Part shown: piece after piece, positions 26,251 to 38,800 of the stretch
How the letters are laid out: every line of letters begins with the position of its first letter
How positions within the stretch are numbered: the stretch's first letter is position 1
From: Helochares maculicollis
Lineage: Eukaryota > Arthropoda > Insecta > Coleoptera > Hydrophilidae
NCBI GenBank assembly: GCA_033557835.1
Contig: JAWQRO010000012.1
Coordinates: 1-64,000, forward strand
DNA: 64,000 bases
Direction: 5' to 3'
Program-made: the position numbers and the translations under genes
The notes under the pieces: generated by a model
What the model saw: only the letters and a program-made list of their open reading frames with translations
Database searches by the model: none
What the model was told of the DNA's origin: nothing

Positions 26251-29150
26251 TTACTGATATTTACGTATTACAATTTATTATTCAATCAAAAAATAGAGAT
26301 ATGATTGTCTAAAAATGTAACAGAAGTTGGAGCTAGATTTATCTACACCGATTTTTTACACGATGAAGTACTTATTAAACTTAAGGATAATTACAGTTTA
26401 TTTGACCGTTTAGAAAAATGTAAAGAATTCGCAGTAGCCAGGTACCTTAACTGACAACAAATAGATATGCGTCGTTTTGATGCAGAATAATGTAGGGATG
26501 CCGCCTCTATTAATCTCTGAGTTTTGTTTTTATGGTCCGCCTCAATTCTTACACAATATGTCACCGTGAGTTTGCTGCTCCTAAAGTGCTTTTCCAGCAC
26601 CATATTATTAGCAATCGTTGATAGTTATTCTGTATGCAGAAATCCAATTTTCACTGTAAAGTTGCTTCCTTTAGTTCTCAAGTTGCAAGTTGGGTAAGCA
26701 AATTTGTTTCCTTCTAAAATAGAAGTAATATATTTCCAACAAAACAAGCACAATTTCATATAATACTGTATGCTACTGTATGCAAAGACATAAACTAGTT
26801 TGAATTGACCATAAATAAAGAAAAGACAAGTTTTTCCTTATTTTCGTGCACAAAGATAACATAATTATTCTCGATAAAAAAAATAAACGAAACGAAAATC
26901 TAAAATAATTAAAATATAGCTTGGACGGCGTGTGATGTGGTGACTAAATGCATTCATTATTTATAAAAAAGTTAATGGAAATTTGGGCAGATTGCATTTT
27001 ATGATATAATCAACAAACTGTCTTATATAGCACTACCGTAGGCAGTTGTTTTTCGTTTTCTTAAATAATATGTGATGAAAGTAAATTAATTTTTGTGTTA
27101 AGTTTACAGCAGCTAATTATTTCATTGCTTCTCAACATAATTTCATTTAATTACAGCTTTAAACAGAGATTTATGCTAGTTTCTATAGTATATCGGTATT
27201 GAATTAATAATAAATACTCGGTGGCTACTTAAATATGTCACCTAAGTAACTCATGGTGCAAATCACATGAAAAAAATATTATAATTAAAAATATATATTA
27301 AACTAGAACTGGCTCACAAATAAACTTGGTTTTGGTACTTAGGCGATTACTGCAAGATCAAATAATAACTAAATCACGTAATTAAATATAAACCCATAAT
27401 AGTTCCAAAAGCTGCATTGAAATTTATTAAAACAGTCATATAGAAGTATCAAAACTATAGTCTTTCAGATTTTAGGGACATTAACGGGTTGTAATTAAGA
27501 AGATCTGGAATATTTAGATTTGTAAAATCATGTAAATTTGTCGTAAAGTTAAATTGAATCTGCTTGGCAGCTTTATAAACAGTGACTCTTTTATAAACGT
27601 TGCTTATAGTTTATATTGTATAAATTAGAGTTACTTTTCCATAAATATGCGTTTCTTGAGAAAAAAATCCACAAGAAACAACATTAAAATTATATATACG
27701 GAGCAAGTTATGCATTGACAATTTTTAACTGTTACACTGTTTTGTGTAACGCTCTTGTTTGTGTTTTCATAACAGCTGATTTATGCTAATTACTTATATG
27801 GTATTAACATCACTAATTCTTTGTTTAATTGTTGTGAATTTTAACAAGTAATAATTCAAAATAACATTTCCAATTTTCTATATCATTACTGATATTCAGT
27901 ATATTTACTCTAAGCATATAAATGATACAATAAATTTAAATTATACGTCCTACAAGGAATAAATCAACTTAGCAGGTTAGCAAATGGAGTCTATATTAGC
28001 CGAAGACATAGAATATATATTAAAATTCAACTAAATTAGTCTTCTATATCAAGGAAGGGTGCAATTGATCTTTTGAAATGGTTTACCAGAAGGAATTAGC
28101 CATCTTGTATTTATTTGGCCTAAAGTTAAATGTTAATTTTACAACGATTTATTTTTGTTCATGACTCAATATGCATCGAAAATTATTTTTTGCTGCATGT
28201 CCCATATAGAAAATATCGGTTAACAAAACACGACAAAATAATATAAAGTACTTATTTACGTTTTGTAAATATGGATCTGATTAAACAATGCGTAGGCAAT
28301 TCAAAAATAATTTATTTAAGTTTATACACATTAGAGTGTGTAGCTTGTATTTAAAGAAATTTTAAATTCTAAATAGTAATACTTACTTTAAGAGAAATAC
28401 TAACTGTATTAGATACCGAAAATATAGAAACCGATTATAGAGCACGAGATTGTGAAAATAAAGATGATGGTTATACGAACGTACAAAATGAATCTTAATT
28501 ACCAATATGTTGCAAATAATTCTATTTAAAATTCCTATTCGATACTTCAGAAGGCATGCTCCAAACACAAAAAATAGGATACCTTGTTGATTCTTAGTAA
28601 ATATCTACAAAACAATACTGGCATGTTTTATTTAATATGCAAAACAAGCACGGGCTCTCTCAGACAACAATGAAAAGATATCTTTGTCACTTCCAAACTA
28701 CACCTCTAATTGAAACCCAAGACTTTTAGTCTCATAATTCTTGTTATTTGATTGTCTATAGAAGTTACATTACTTTTAGTGTATAATATTAATAAAATCC
28801 GTAAATATCGAAAAATTCATACAATGTCTATCGAGGAAGCAAAGATATCTTCCACAATTGCTTAATATGTTTTAACAAATTGCATCAACGACCCAACTGT
28901 TTTAATAAAAGAAAGAACCTTATTTGTAAATTAATTAAAAACAAATACATCTCAACGCCATTTTCCAGCCAAATATATTGAAGCACACACAGCGATTTAC
29001 TCGGCCAACTCACAATAAGCAAGTATGTATGTCTGTGCACGGAAATACATTTCGTAGAGTAGAAATTTAGATGGGAGCCAAGTTCGATATGGTATTCAAT
29101 TTCCAAGACCTTATCTAAAAACATTCACCAAATCATGAAAAATGGTAAAA
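26251..29150. other. AT-rich gene-free tract
   Basis: No gene was seen. A perfect 10-bp direct duplication (TACTGTATGC twice, 26,764-26,783) is the only local repeat noticed. Confidence 0.6.
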
Positions 29151-29159
29151 GCATTCAGC

Positions 29160-29900
29160 CATCGACGTCAAGGAAAATGCAAATATGAAATCAGTTCGGT
29201 AGGTATTATCCGATGCATTCTCTCGCGCGCCGATGCAATTTATTTGAATCCGGTTTAGTTAATACGGAAGCACATGCAACGTATCAAAGCACTTAAGCTT
29301 CAGCAAACATTACCCGGCGAAAAGATACTGCGCTGAGGAATTACTAAAACTAATTTTTCTTGCATTAATATCAGCTCCGGTACGTGACTGTAGCCTTCAA
29401 GTATACTATTTGTTTCCTTCTTCATAACTTGTAGCTTGGGGTGCTTTAGTAGGGGGCGCTTTTAAAGAGGGGTCAAAAGTATATAGCTGCTCCTTGTTCT
29501 TAATTAACTTAAAATCTTCTTGAAAATGGCTCTGCGGTTCATTTTGCAACAAACGGGGATAAATTTTGTTTAAACTCTTTCGGGAAGAGATTTAATTAAT
29601 TCGACCACTTTCGGGTGGGAAAATAAAAGACTTGCAAACTCATTTGGAAAGAAAATTTAAATTTTGCTTTCTCATTTACCGTAACAGTGGGTACTATCAC
29701 ATGGCGCTTCGTTTTGTATATACGAAAAATGTTGCCGCTCGAAAAAAATTTGTTTTAAATGCGAGTCCTTTGATGTTAAATTTACGGGTTAAAGTTCTTA
29801 AGCTCTTTAATACAACGTACCTTTGTGCTGTGACTTCAAATGCAGCTCAAGTGTTTAAGATATCATTCTTTAATCTGTCTGTTATTTCATTTACATAATG
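29160..29900. promoter_or_regulatory. Candidate regulatory island containing a CTCF-type site
   Basis: Complex, CG-containing sequence (for example around 29,220-29,340) precedes a strong CTCF-type core at 29,449-29,461. A GTGGGAA Su(H)-type word lies at about 29,615. The 88-codon plus frame at 29,632-29,898 has no recognisable domain. Confidence 0.3.
29449..29461 (+). promoter_or_regulatory. CTCF-type insulator motif
   Basis: GTAGGGGGCGCTT fits the insect CTCF core (AGGKGGCGC-like), with the GGGGGCGC centre complete. Such sites mark insulators and chromatin-domain borders in insects. A single motif match is only suggestive. Confidence 0.35.
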
Positions 29901-30299
29901 TAAAACAGCGCTTAACAAATGTTAATGACCACTAAAAAGGGGCAAAACATTTTTATCAGCGTTTGCTACTGCATGTAACATGAATTTAACCTTTCATATC
30001 ACTGTTACGCTGCTGTTCAAGTGTAACTTGAAATTATTTATCGGAATAGTTTATCAGTGTTTGTATTTGAAAATGTGGAATTAATTAGAATTTGTGTGGT
30101 CTAGAATGTTGTGTTATTAAATGAAATAAATTTTATGTAGATTATCCAAATAGAATAATACATTTTGTTTTGGAAGTTTTCGTGTTGCCCATACAACTGT
30201 AATAAGCCAAAAAATAGTAGTGTAGCAGAAACTCTCTTGTTTAGAAGAATATAGCTATAGAGTACATTGGCTTTGCATTTATAGAATTTCATCAGATTT

Positions 30300-31130
30300 G
30301 TTTAGATTGTGAATTTCCTGGTCAAGGTATAAATATTGTCGAGGCGCCCAACCAGCAACGTAGGCGTAAAGACGCGGATGTACGTGCATATATAAACATT
30401 CCAGATAAAAATAAATTTAATCCTATTGAATTCTCTCTATGTGTATATATATTCGTTTCACCTATGTTTCTATATTTACACGTATAAGCTTTCGTCTGGG
30501 AAGCAATCTTCTTGTTCTATCGACGAAACATTTGAGATTCTACCTACACACACACTCACAAACGGATACACACACGAACACGTGCTATCCCCCCAGGTCA
30601 CGTGACCAACTACAATCGCCAAGGTATTTGTCCAATCTCAGAGAAAAACATGTCGGAAAATTCCTCTCACATACTCGTTGAAATTGAATTTCATCTCAAC
30701 AAAAACCCTCCGGCCTGGAAAAATATAGCAATTTTAGAAGAAAAAAATGCATGATTAAATTTCAGGCCACGAACATCAGCCATCTCTGCGAATTTTCTGG
30801 CCGCAGTTTATGCAGAATGTAATGTCGCCAATTAGGAGGACGGGCGTCTGCGAGAGCCGCGCACTTAAATATCTCTGTTTAATTCGAAGGTTGTAAAAGA
30901 GAACCGAGTTTAAACTGGAAATTTGCATGGAACATGCTCTACCCGTTAACAATTAAAAATTGTCACGTAGTTACTTGATGAAAGAATTCTGTTTTTATTT
31001 TGGTGGTACACAAGAGCTGGAGAAACCCCAGTTTTTAAATTTCGAGGGGATCGTGTACACTAAACCGCAAGATCTAAGATCAAACTAGTTCATTTAAATT
31101 CCGCATACGTAGAAGTTTTGTAACCTGTAG
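30300..31130. promoter_or_regulatory. Complex island, candidate enhancer
   Basis: The sequence is varied and CG-containing. It includes a CA-rich simple patch (30,541-30,580), a possible TATA word in GCATATATAAAC (about 30,388), an Exd/Hox-type TGATTAAAT (about 30,751) and a GCCATC word (about 30,780). The 80-codon plus frame at 30,439-30,681 includes the CA-rich patch and is not convincing as a gene. Confidence 0.3.
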
Positions 31131-32466
31131 GCTCATGCATCTACACTTTACTTCACCTAACAGAGGACATTCAATTAATTGGTTTTTCTACCACAACCAA
31201 TTTTTGTTATATATTTGATTTTAAAAATAACAAACTTGGTAAATTGAATGCATCAAATGATTTACAAACAGCATTTCTTAGAAATCCTCCAACATCAAGG
31301 CGCCCACAAAAAATACAAAGGATTCTTTGGCCTAGTATATCCATGCACAATAGTAGGTAGCTCTCCGTAACCTAACTGTAAACCGACAAAAAATATAACT
31401 ATTTTAAGCAGTTGCATTCCGCTTGAAACTCGTTAAAACCCTTTTTAAAAGAAATCCTCGAGGGGCCCTGATTCCAAAAAGCCAAATTTTGTGTAAACGA
31501 CTTTTTATATTATGCAACTGGTCCAAAGCTTCGGAAGTGCTCATAAATAGCTGACTTTTCGTTCAGCACCATTGTCCTCCAAATCACCCAGTTGTAAACT
31601 AGTCAAACCTTGAGGTTTTATTGCACAATAACATTCTTTGTGCTGCTGCTGCGATGGTGCGTGTATTATTTCAGGAGTACATTTAATGGGCAACCGTGTA
31701 AAATTTCCAAGAATTACTCGCCTAACCAGTCTTAATAAGCAGTGAGCTTATCTTAGCTAGTAAGCAGTTTATTGAAAAATAGTTGAAATTTTAATTTGAA
31801 TTTATGTCTTTATTATACATTTAATTTACCCTAATGTGAATGCTGAAATGGATTTACTGGAGGAGATTACAGATTACTCTAAGAGATTTTCAATTTTTTT
31901 TTTCGAAGGAAGTTAATATTTTTTTAAGAATAATTACATTAAAACTAACGATGGTATTAATATGCATATCATATCCAAAGATATTATGGCTCTTGAAAAA
32001 ATACATATGCAAAGTTAAACTACGTGTTCTAAACATTATCTCATCCGGTTTACTATACAACTTTTAGTTTAAAATTTGCTTTGTTAATTCTTACCACTAA
32101 TTCGGAGACAATTTTTCTTTTCTCGTTTGAGTGTGTAAGTAAAATTAAATGACTGTGAGGTAGTGTAGCCTCAAAGATGAAACAAGCTTGTTTTGCGTAA
32201 AAAAATCAGGTCATCAATAAAGAAGGCAAAGCAAATAATCATTTCTAGCAGCAATACTAATCAAGAAAATTGCTTTTTCCACCACATGAATACATATAGC
32301 GCCTTTGGGCATTGGTCGACGAGCAAAAAATAGATTCACTTATTCACGTCAATGGAAAATCAATATAATCTCTTTTCCTCGAACACATACACTGCACGAA
32401 ATCACCCTTAACCTCGACTACTGCATTAAATAACCGAATCGAATCATTATTTTCTTCTTGTTCCAG
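31131..32466. other. Gene-free DNA upstream of the exon-like segment
   Basis: No supportable gene. The DNA is moderately complex to about 31,700, then AT-rich. The last 30 bases form the pyrimidine tract and possible branch-point context (CTTAACC, about 32,408) of the exon-like segment at 32,467. Confidence 0.5.
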
Positions 32467-32503
32467 GGAGTTGTGAACTTGCCAGCAACTTGAAATTCAA
32501 TTG
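32467..32503 (+). other. Candidate 37-nt exon (coding or 5' UTR) of an unseen gene
   Basis: The segment has a near-ideal acceptor on its left (TTTTCTTCTTGTTCCAG|GG) and a consensus donor on its right (TTG|GTAAGTTTTG), 37 nt apart. One frame is open throughout and reads SCELASNLKFN with two spare bases at each end; the other two frames contain TGA. No protein family is recognised from eleven residues. If real, the exon belongs to a plus-strand transcript whose other exons lie far away or outside the window, so this region would be intronic. A 5' UTR exon is as likely as a coding one. Both splice sites agree and are properly spaced, which is the main reason to believe it; chance pairing remains possible in 64 kb. 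Confidence 0.45.
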
Positions 32504-34620
32504 GTAAGTTTTGATACCATATTTGTTTAATTTGTATTTGTAATGTCTTGTAGGTTGTTTCGTTTGCTTAGTATTTTTCTAGGGGTGCGCAATTTTTTCA
32601 ATGCTTGATTTTGTAAACCATTTATATCACGCTGCCAACATTTTCTCAATAGTCAATGCAAGCCATTCCACTCTGATTATATTCCCTTAATTTTGATCAA
32701 ATCGAATTGATGAATTCGGCAAATTGGAAGGCGTAACTGGGGTTGTTCAAAAGATAGGGGTATATTGCGGCAGCAATTCACGCCAAGAGATTGTTGTTTC
32801 GCTGGCTTATAATACTATCTAATAATAGAAAGAGCAAATAAGCCATTGCTAAGAGAATTTACATAAATATATGCTTGTTGCATAATAAATCGGAAATCGC
32901 CACAATAGGAATGTAGAACGAAAAAGCATATAAAGTTAAGTTTAATTCTAATTTACTACACCCATCACATAATAGAAATAATTACAAATTCTGGGCCGCT
33001 AATCTGCTACAAACTTATACTTTATTGTGGCTCCAACACCGATTATATTAGTCTCTAACACTTTGGAATCAAGTGAATTAAATTCTGGTACAAATAATGT
33101 CAAAAGTTTTAGCCTTTACGTGTTAATCTTCTTTGTTAAAGAAAGATATTATTTGTAAGAAATTAGTCACATAAACTCACGAATACTACGTCTAAATCTT
33201 AGATACATATTATTTGGATTAATTCTAAAAACGCATGTATATTATTACGAGAGGTCTGTTTCCAGCAGAAATTTCTCCTTTTATGAACTGTATAATATTT
33301 CATTTATTTGAAAGGGTCGATTATTGAGTTTTTCAAACTATACACTTCAGGTCACATTTTAAAAGACTTTCAGCTCCACTATAAAAAAGCGAATCTACAG
33401 GAATATTAATGCTATTTTAAAATAATCTTTCCTTTTATATTAAAATAAAAAAATTGGGTAGAGCTCTTTTAAAAGTCCTGCTATAGGAAAAATCCACCAT
33501 ATAGGGTAATGTATAAAAATTCTACGTTTTCGCAGTATAAAACTTTAATTTCTAAAAATTTTAGCACCTATGATTACTTATTGAACCAGGAACAATCTTA
33601 AGGCTTGTGTCTTGTATCCCATGACATTTATTCTTTTAAAATTGGGCGTATAACTAAGATATTAGTTCTTGTTTTTAAGTAAACAACCAACTTGCCAGTC
33701 TGTGTATCCAGCACCTTACAGAGACAGTTAATTCTTTTGCATTAGGTATTTAATTTGATCGTAATCTTTTTAGGATTATAATTTATGCGGATGTAGTTCT
33801 AATATTTAGTATAGAGTATTGATTTTTAATAAGATTTTAATCAACAATTTGTACCAGCAGATTTTTTTTTATTTGGTCTACTACAATCACTAGTTTAATT
33901 AATTTTTATAATTAATGAATGGCAAACACCAGAAGAATGAATAATTTTTATACACATACATGTTATAAAAATTTACAATAATTTTATTAGGTTCCGCCAA
34001 ATTTCTCATTTTGTAGTTAAATACTATATTATGTTCATTATACCACAAATTCTAGCTGTTGTTTGATTTATTAATTACTACTATACTATGTATACTGCAT
34101 ATTATTTTTAAACATGCATGTACAAATATCATTATGGGAAATTTTTAACTAAATTTTATTAATTTCAAATCAAATTTCAAATTTTTATAATTTTATTTAC
34201 CAACTTAGTTACTAGTTTTTACAGTGTATGAGTTATGAAATATATTAATTTACGGTGAGCTTAGCAGAATCAAACTGACAAAATAGCAATAAAATCTACC
34301 AGTACATTATATATTTACAAATAGATCTACTTTGATCATTGGTGAAGCAATCTGTTTACGACAATTGTAATGGGAGGGCGATTTTGCTTTGATTTTAATC
34401 AGCAAAGTATTTTTCAGGCTCCTTTTATATTCACCAACCCTAATTTTTATATTACTATGTAAATAGAATGTTATAAATTGGACAATAGTTTAACCATTCG
34501 ATACATGTATATACCATATTATTGACAACAGCTTGTTTTATGAAATACTTATCCTTGCCCTATAATAGATATTGTAAGCAATATTTCTATAACAAGATTT
34601 ATTTGAAGCGCTAATATCAA
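32504..34620. other. AT-rich gene-free tract
   Basis: No gene or repeat was recognised. TAAT/ATTA words are frequent, as composition predicts. Confidence 0.6.
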
Positions 34621-34740
34621 CACTATTGCCTAATGTAACACAATCAAATTTTGAATTTCCTGTAGCATGTTGCAGAAAAATCAAACTTGTTAGAAAAGTG
34701 CAACAAACTCAAGATCGCCGACCTCCAACTAAACTTCCAA

Positions 34741-35075
34741 TAATAAAAGCGACAGGCGGTAAAAATAATGAAAATCGCAATAAAATTACTTTACGAGGCT
34801 GTGACAACAAACACGAGGTGACGTTCGGGCGACGTAAAACACACTCCATTCATACCGGCAGCAAGTTGTAAAGTTGTAAAGCAATATCAAAACCCATCCG
34901 AAATTAGTAGAATGTCCCACATTTACAAATTACACTATAACGACCGTAAAAACGCAATAAACGCGGCGAATAAAATGGTTGAGGCAGGTCGGGGAGCGCG
35001 AGTCGTAAAACACTGTTATAGTCAGAAGTCGTACGCCATAAAACCACCGCGCCCAGTATTTTATAGACATCGGCC
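34741..35075. promoter_or_regulatory. Dense cluster of posterior-Hox/Caudal-type sites (candidate enhancer)
   Basis: In 335 bases there are about ten words of the TTTAYGR/TTTATTGC class, nearly all in the same orientation. They are GGTAAAAA (about 34,758), CGCAATAAAA (34,776), TTTACGAG (34,790), ACGTAAAAC (34,832), CCGTAAAAA (34,944), CGCAATAAA (34,953), GCGAATAAAATGG (34,966), TCGTAAAAC (35,003), GCCATAAAA (35,035) and TTTTATAGAC (35,059). Posterior Hox proteins (Abd-B class) and Caudal/Cdx bind such sequences, and GCCATAAAA also carries a PHO core. The island is CG-containing and non-repetitive. An 81-codon plus frame (34,626-34,871) overlaps its left side and has no recognisable domain. 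Confidence 0.45.
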
Positions 35076-35314
35076 TAACAAACGCTAGTTACACCACACT
35101 TCCTTCCGTACACACCACACATACGGAAGACCTTGAACTTATTACCGGCACATTAAAATTATATGGCTTTTTTTAAAGAACCGGACGATGCCGACCTTGT
35201 TTCTCCCCGCAAAACCTATTCAAATCAATTTTCGTAATGGCGTCATTAGCAATCACTTTACAAAAATAAGGTTAATAAATTCCAGCTATATGTCTATAGT
35301 TCATATGTACTTAC

Positions 35315-35385
35315 CGTGTATCTTTTGTCAAAACGATAATTTGTGAAAAATCAATAGTTTGAGATGTATTATTTCCAAACGAACC
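35315..35385 (-). other. Candidate 71-nt exon on the minus strand
   Basis: Read on the minus strand, an acceptor (TCTGAAATTTTTAG|GG) at 35,385 and a strong donor (ACACG|GTAAGTA) at 35,315 bound 71 nt. One frame is open and reads GSFGNNTSQTIDFSQIIVLT followed by KDTR; the other two contain stops. The acceptor's pyrimidine tract is short and T-only. No family is recognised. The segment sits just right of the Hox-motif cluster. The frame being open is only mild evidence at this length, so the case rests on the donor. It could be a short exon of a minus-strand transcript or coincidence. Confidence 0.25.
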
Positions 35386-35760
35386 CTAAAAATTTCAGAT
35401 ATCTTAGTGTTACGTAACCAAATCCAACAGGCATAATGTAACCTTTGACCTGAAACATCAAAGTAAAAAGCTTTCGCCGCATTTCAGACCAGCAACGTTA
35501 ATAGTTACCAAAGTAGGGACAATAAATTATCGCTTACTTTAGGGTGAGTTCCATACGTGATAGCAGTAGACCACACCCCCGTTGCTCCCCATTTCACTCC
35601 CTGAAACTTCAACGGTTCTCATGAATGAGAACTAAAGATCTGTCTACACCAAGTTTGTCTTAACTGCCTCAAGTATAATTTGTGCAAAAGGGGAGAATCA
35701 TGCACAAAAATTTATTCTGGCAGTTAACAGCAGCAGTCATTTTGTTGGCTCCCATTAGAT
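35386..35760. other. Moderately complex gene-free DNA
   Basis: Varied sequence with C-rich runs (about 35,570-35,600), probably a continuation of the regulatory island. No gene was seen. Confidence 0.4.
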
Positions 35761-38090
35761 TTGCATTTAAACAAACGACCAAATTAATGAGCTTAAACCC
35801 TTGAAACGACTTGCTCTTTAGTCAAGGAAAAATACGAAAAATGTATGCTCAAATAATTTCAACTAGTACCATATAATAATAATTTGTGGCTGAGTACTAT
35901 ATTCAAATGAAGTAAAGTTGTACTTACTATGTATCTATATGATTTACATGGCATGTTTACAACGATTTAAACATTTGAAGATTTAGAAGACGTGCGTGCC
36001 AAGTAAACATATGTTTATTACTACAAAATGAACATAAATCATGCGTGAAAAAATATTTACACAAACTATAATAATAACGTGTAGTGCTGCCTCAAAAATG
36101 CAATGCATTGTATCTATTGTTCATTGTATATGTGTATTATTTCCTTCCTTGAGTAATACTCAAATGATAATGATACATAAGCAAGAAAAATCCGAATTAA
36201 ACATCCTCAAACGAAATCGAATGTATTACATCATAATTAAAGAAGAATTGTCACTTCTGACGAAGCTTATTCAATAATGGGTGAAACTGTAAAGAATAAC
36301 AGCTAATAAAACATTTTAAGCTACAAAATAGCGTCTAAATTATTAATCTACAGCTAAAGAAATAGACATATTATGTAGATTTTTTTATATATTAGTTTTT
36401 TGCTCTGCCTTTTTTAGTATCCTGCTTAGTAATAGCAATTCAACGGTCTTAATACAATATTGATGATACACTTATTGGTCCTCTATAAAATTATTGGTAT
36501 AAATTTATGAGCTGTTTGAATTTCCATAAGTTTTAATTTTTGACATGAACTTTTAATGAATAAACCTTCTCACTATACTACAAATCGCTTTAGCTTTAAT
36601 TAAAAGTATGTACATTCAATCAGTATTGTTTCTTGCCTGACTTAAATTTCAAATTGACTTAAATTAAAACTGTTTCGTTTGTTGTTGTACAAAAGTGTAA
36701 ACAAGCATAAGTAATTTGCGTCTTACACCCGTCTGAATGAATATTCATTCCTTACTTGCTAGCCGCGTTTGTACTAGTAGACACATTTAACATATTCATT
36801 GACAAAACACGTAATATGTAAGAACCTTGAGATGTTAATGTAGATGCTATAGACATGGTGAGTCAAATTTATAAAACAACAATGAGATTGATGTTATCTA
36901 TTTTTCTTTATAATACCCAATTCAAGGAAAATATGCACCTCTTAACTATGTTTCATATTTTTTACTTTAGATATGAGAGAATCGCAAATTTCATTCTAGA
37001 AATATATTTTGAATAGACATCCGTTTGTGCCGCTTATGACAACAAAAATGTAAGGTTTAATTAGCAACTGGAAAACAAACACTTTGAAATACTATTGTTC
37101 CAATTGCTGGTGAATCTTGCCAGGTCATGGCAAAGCAAATATTTTCATGTGGATAATATGGATACTCTAATATCTTCAGTTACTGTGTTACATTTCTAAT
37201 TTATAAGAAATATGCCACTAAGCATTAACAAATCTAAACTTAATATTCAGTATAGAACTTTTGTGCAAGCTCTTAGATATATATTGCAATTAATACACAT
37301 ATAAAAATAGTAAATACATATATTAAATATTTAATATAAAATGGCATAACTTAGAAATAAATAAAACCAATCAATAAAGCTTTACTTAATACATCATTGA
37401 TAGACCGCAGAATTGTTGCGATTGAATTTAGTCAATAAGATCACACTATCCTGACTCTACAAATCAAAATATAGATATTGAGTGCAATAAATATTGCATT
37501 ACGTTGCACTACGTAAAAATGCAAAAATCAAAATGCTAATTTGTAAACTACCTCTCTCGGAATACTTTTTACCTATGAGTGTGCGAATAAACTGGATCCG
37601 GTTATAATTGCAAACATCAATATAAACCAACACGCATATAGGAATATCACATCAATGAAACAATTAGTTCACGTTAATAGAGCGTAATTGGTTTTGATAT
37701 GCAAATATTTCAAAACTTCTACGTAATGTGACTATTGGTTCAAAAATAAATGTAAATTTACATATAGAGCTACCCACAAAAACCTATCATTCTAAAAGCA
37801 TCAAGCTATCAACAACCTGCGTTATATCTAATGTCCAGCCAAATACCCTCGTTAATTATTTTATCAAGTGATCAGCCTTTCTTTAGAATGCCATAAATGC
37901 TTAAACAAAACATGGAAACAGACAAATAAATCAGCAACTCTTCGTACTAACAAAACAAAATGGTAGGAGCAATTTTTTCCTAAATTCTTGAGGAACCCTT
38001 CTAATTGCAGGTATTTCAACTTTCACGCATGTTTTGTAAGCAACAACCTGTTAGAGAATCCCGGTTGTTCCAAGCAACGATTCATTGACT
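35761..38090. other. AT-rich gene-free tract
   Basis: Only short open frames occur (for example 78 codons, plus, 36,041-36,277), with no recognisable domain. No repeats stand out. Confidence 0.6.
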
Positions 38091-38119
38091 CTTAAAAGTT
38101 TTATGAGACATAAAAGTAA

Positions 38120-38800
38120 CCGTTTATGAGGCACTTTCGGAGCTACGACCTCTTATACAATCAATCTCATTCATTTTCGCATGAGAGGAACCACATTAGA
38201 AATGACAGGTGGTTTTATGACTACAAACACGCTTTTACTAACTTCAAAATTAACACTTTGAGTAACCAACTAGTCAATTTACTATTTTTTATTCCCGATC
38301 CATTTCCTATTATTTCGACGAAACCATATTCCTAGTTTCGCTCCCTGCTATTCTTGAAAAATATTTACGGTCTTGTTTTCTCTCTGAAAATTATAAAATA
38401 CGGCTCTATTTTTGTGTGCCATTTGTGGTTTCGCCCGCGTTAAACTTGCAGGCGTACTTCGCTCAATTAAAGTTGAAGAAGTCTTGTTCTATCTATATTT
38501 CCGCAGCTTTTCGGATAACTCTGTTTTCTTCTCCAGTTTGCCGACCGACAGTTGGCAACATTTATCTTTTTATTCGCCACTCCCAAATCGCGATGGCCGC
38601 TTCTAAAACTCAGCCCTCCTTTCCATGATTGGTGCGTATCACGTTGCTGGGCCGAGCTTTCTCCAATAAATTATAACAGCTGCCTAACAAGCATCATGGC
38701 CGCCAAACTGTCGACGAATGGGAACAGCGCTACCATGCTTACGGCCATAATGCCAACTTGATGACACAGTTCGACTGTTCTCCGAGAGGTGACGCTAGCT
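38120..38800. promoter_or_regulatory. Candidate Polycomb-response-like island
   Basis: A complex, CG-containing island carries four PHO-type GCCAT words: 38,418-38,422 (+), 38,593-38,597 (-), 38,696-38,700 (-) and 38,744-38,748 (+). TTTTATGAC, a posterior-Hox-type word, lies near 38,213. Three overlapping plus-strand frames of 64-70 codons (38,412-38,761) have no recognisable domain and probably reflect GC content. PHO clusters are typical of insect Polycomb response elements. GAGA-type runs are not prominent. Confidence 0.35.

Noticed and set aside
30541..30580. CA-rich patch as a microsatellite locus
   Set aside because: The CA runs are short and interrupted, so it is only low-complexity sequence.
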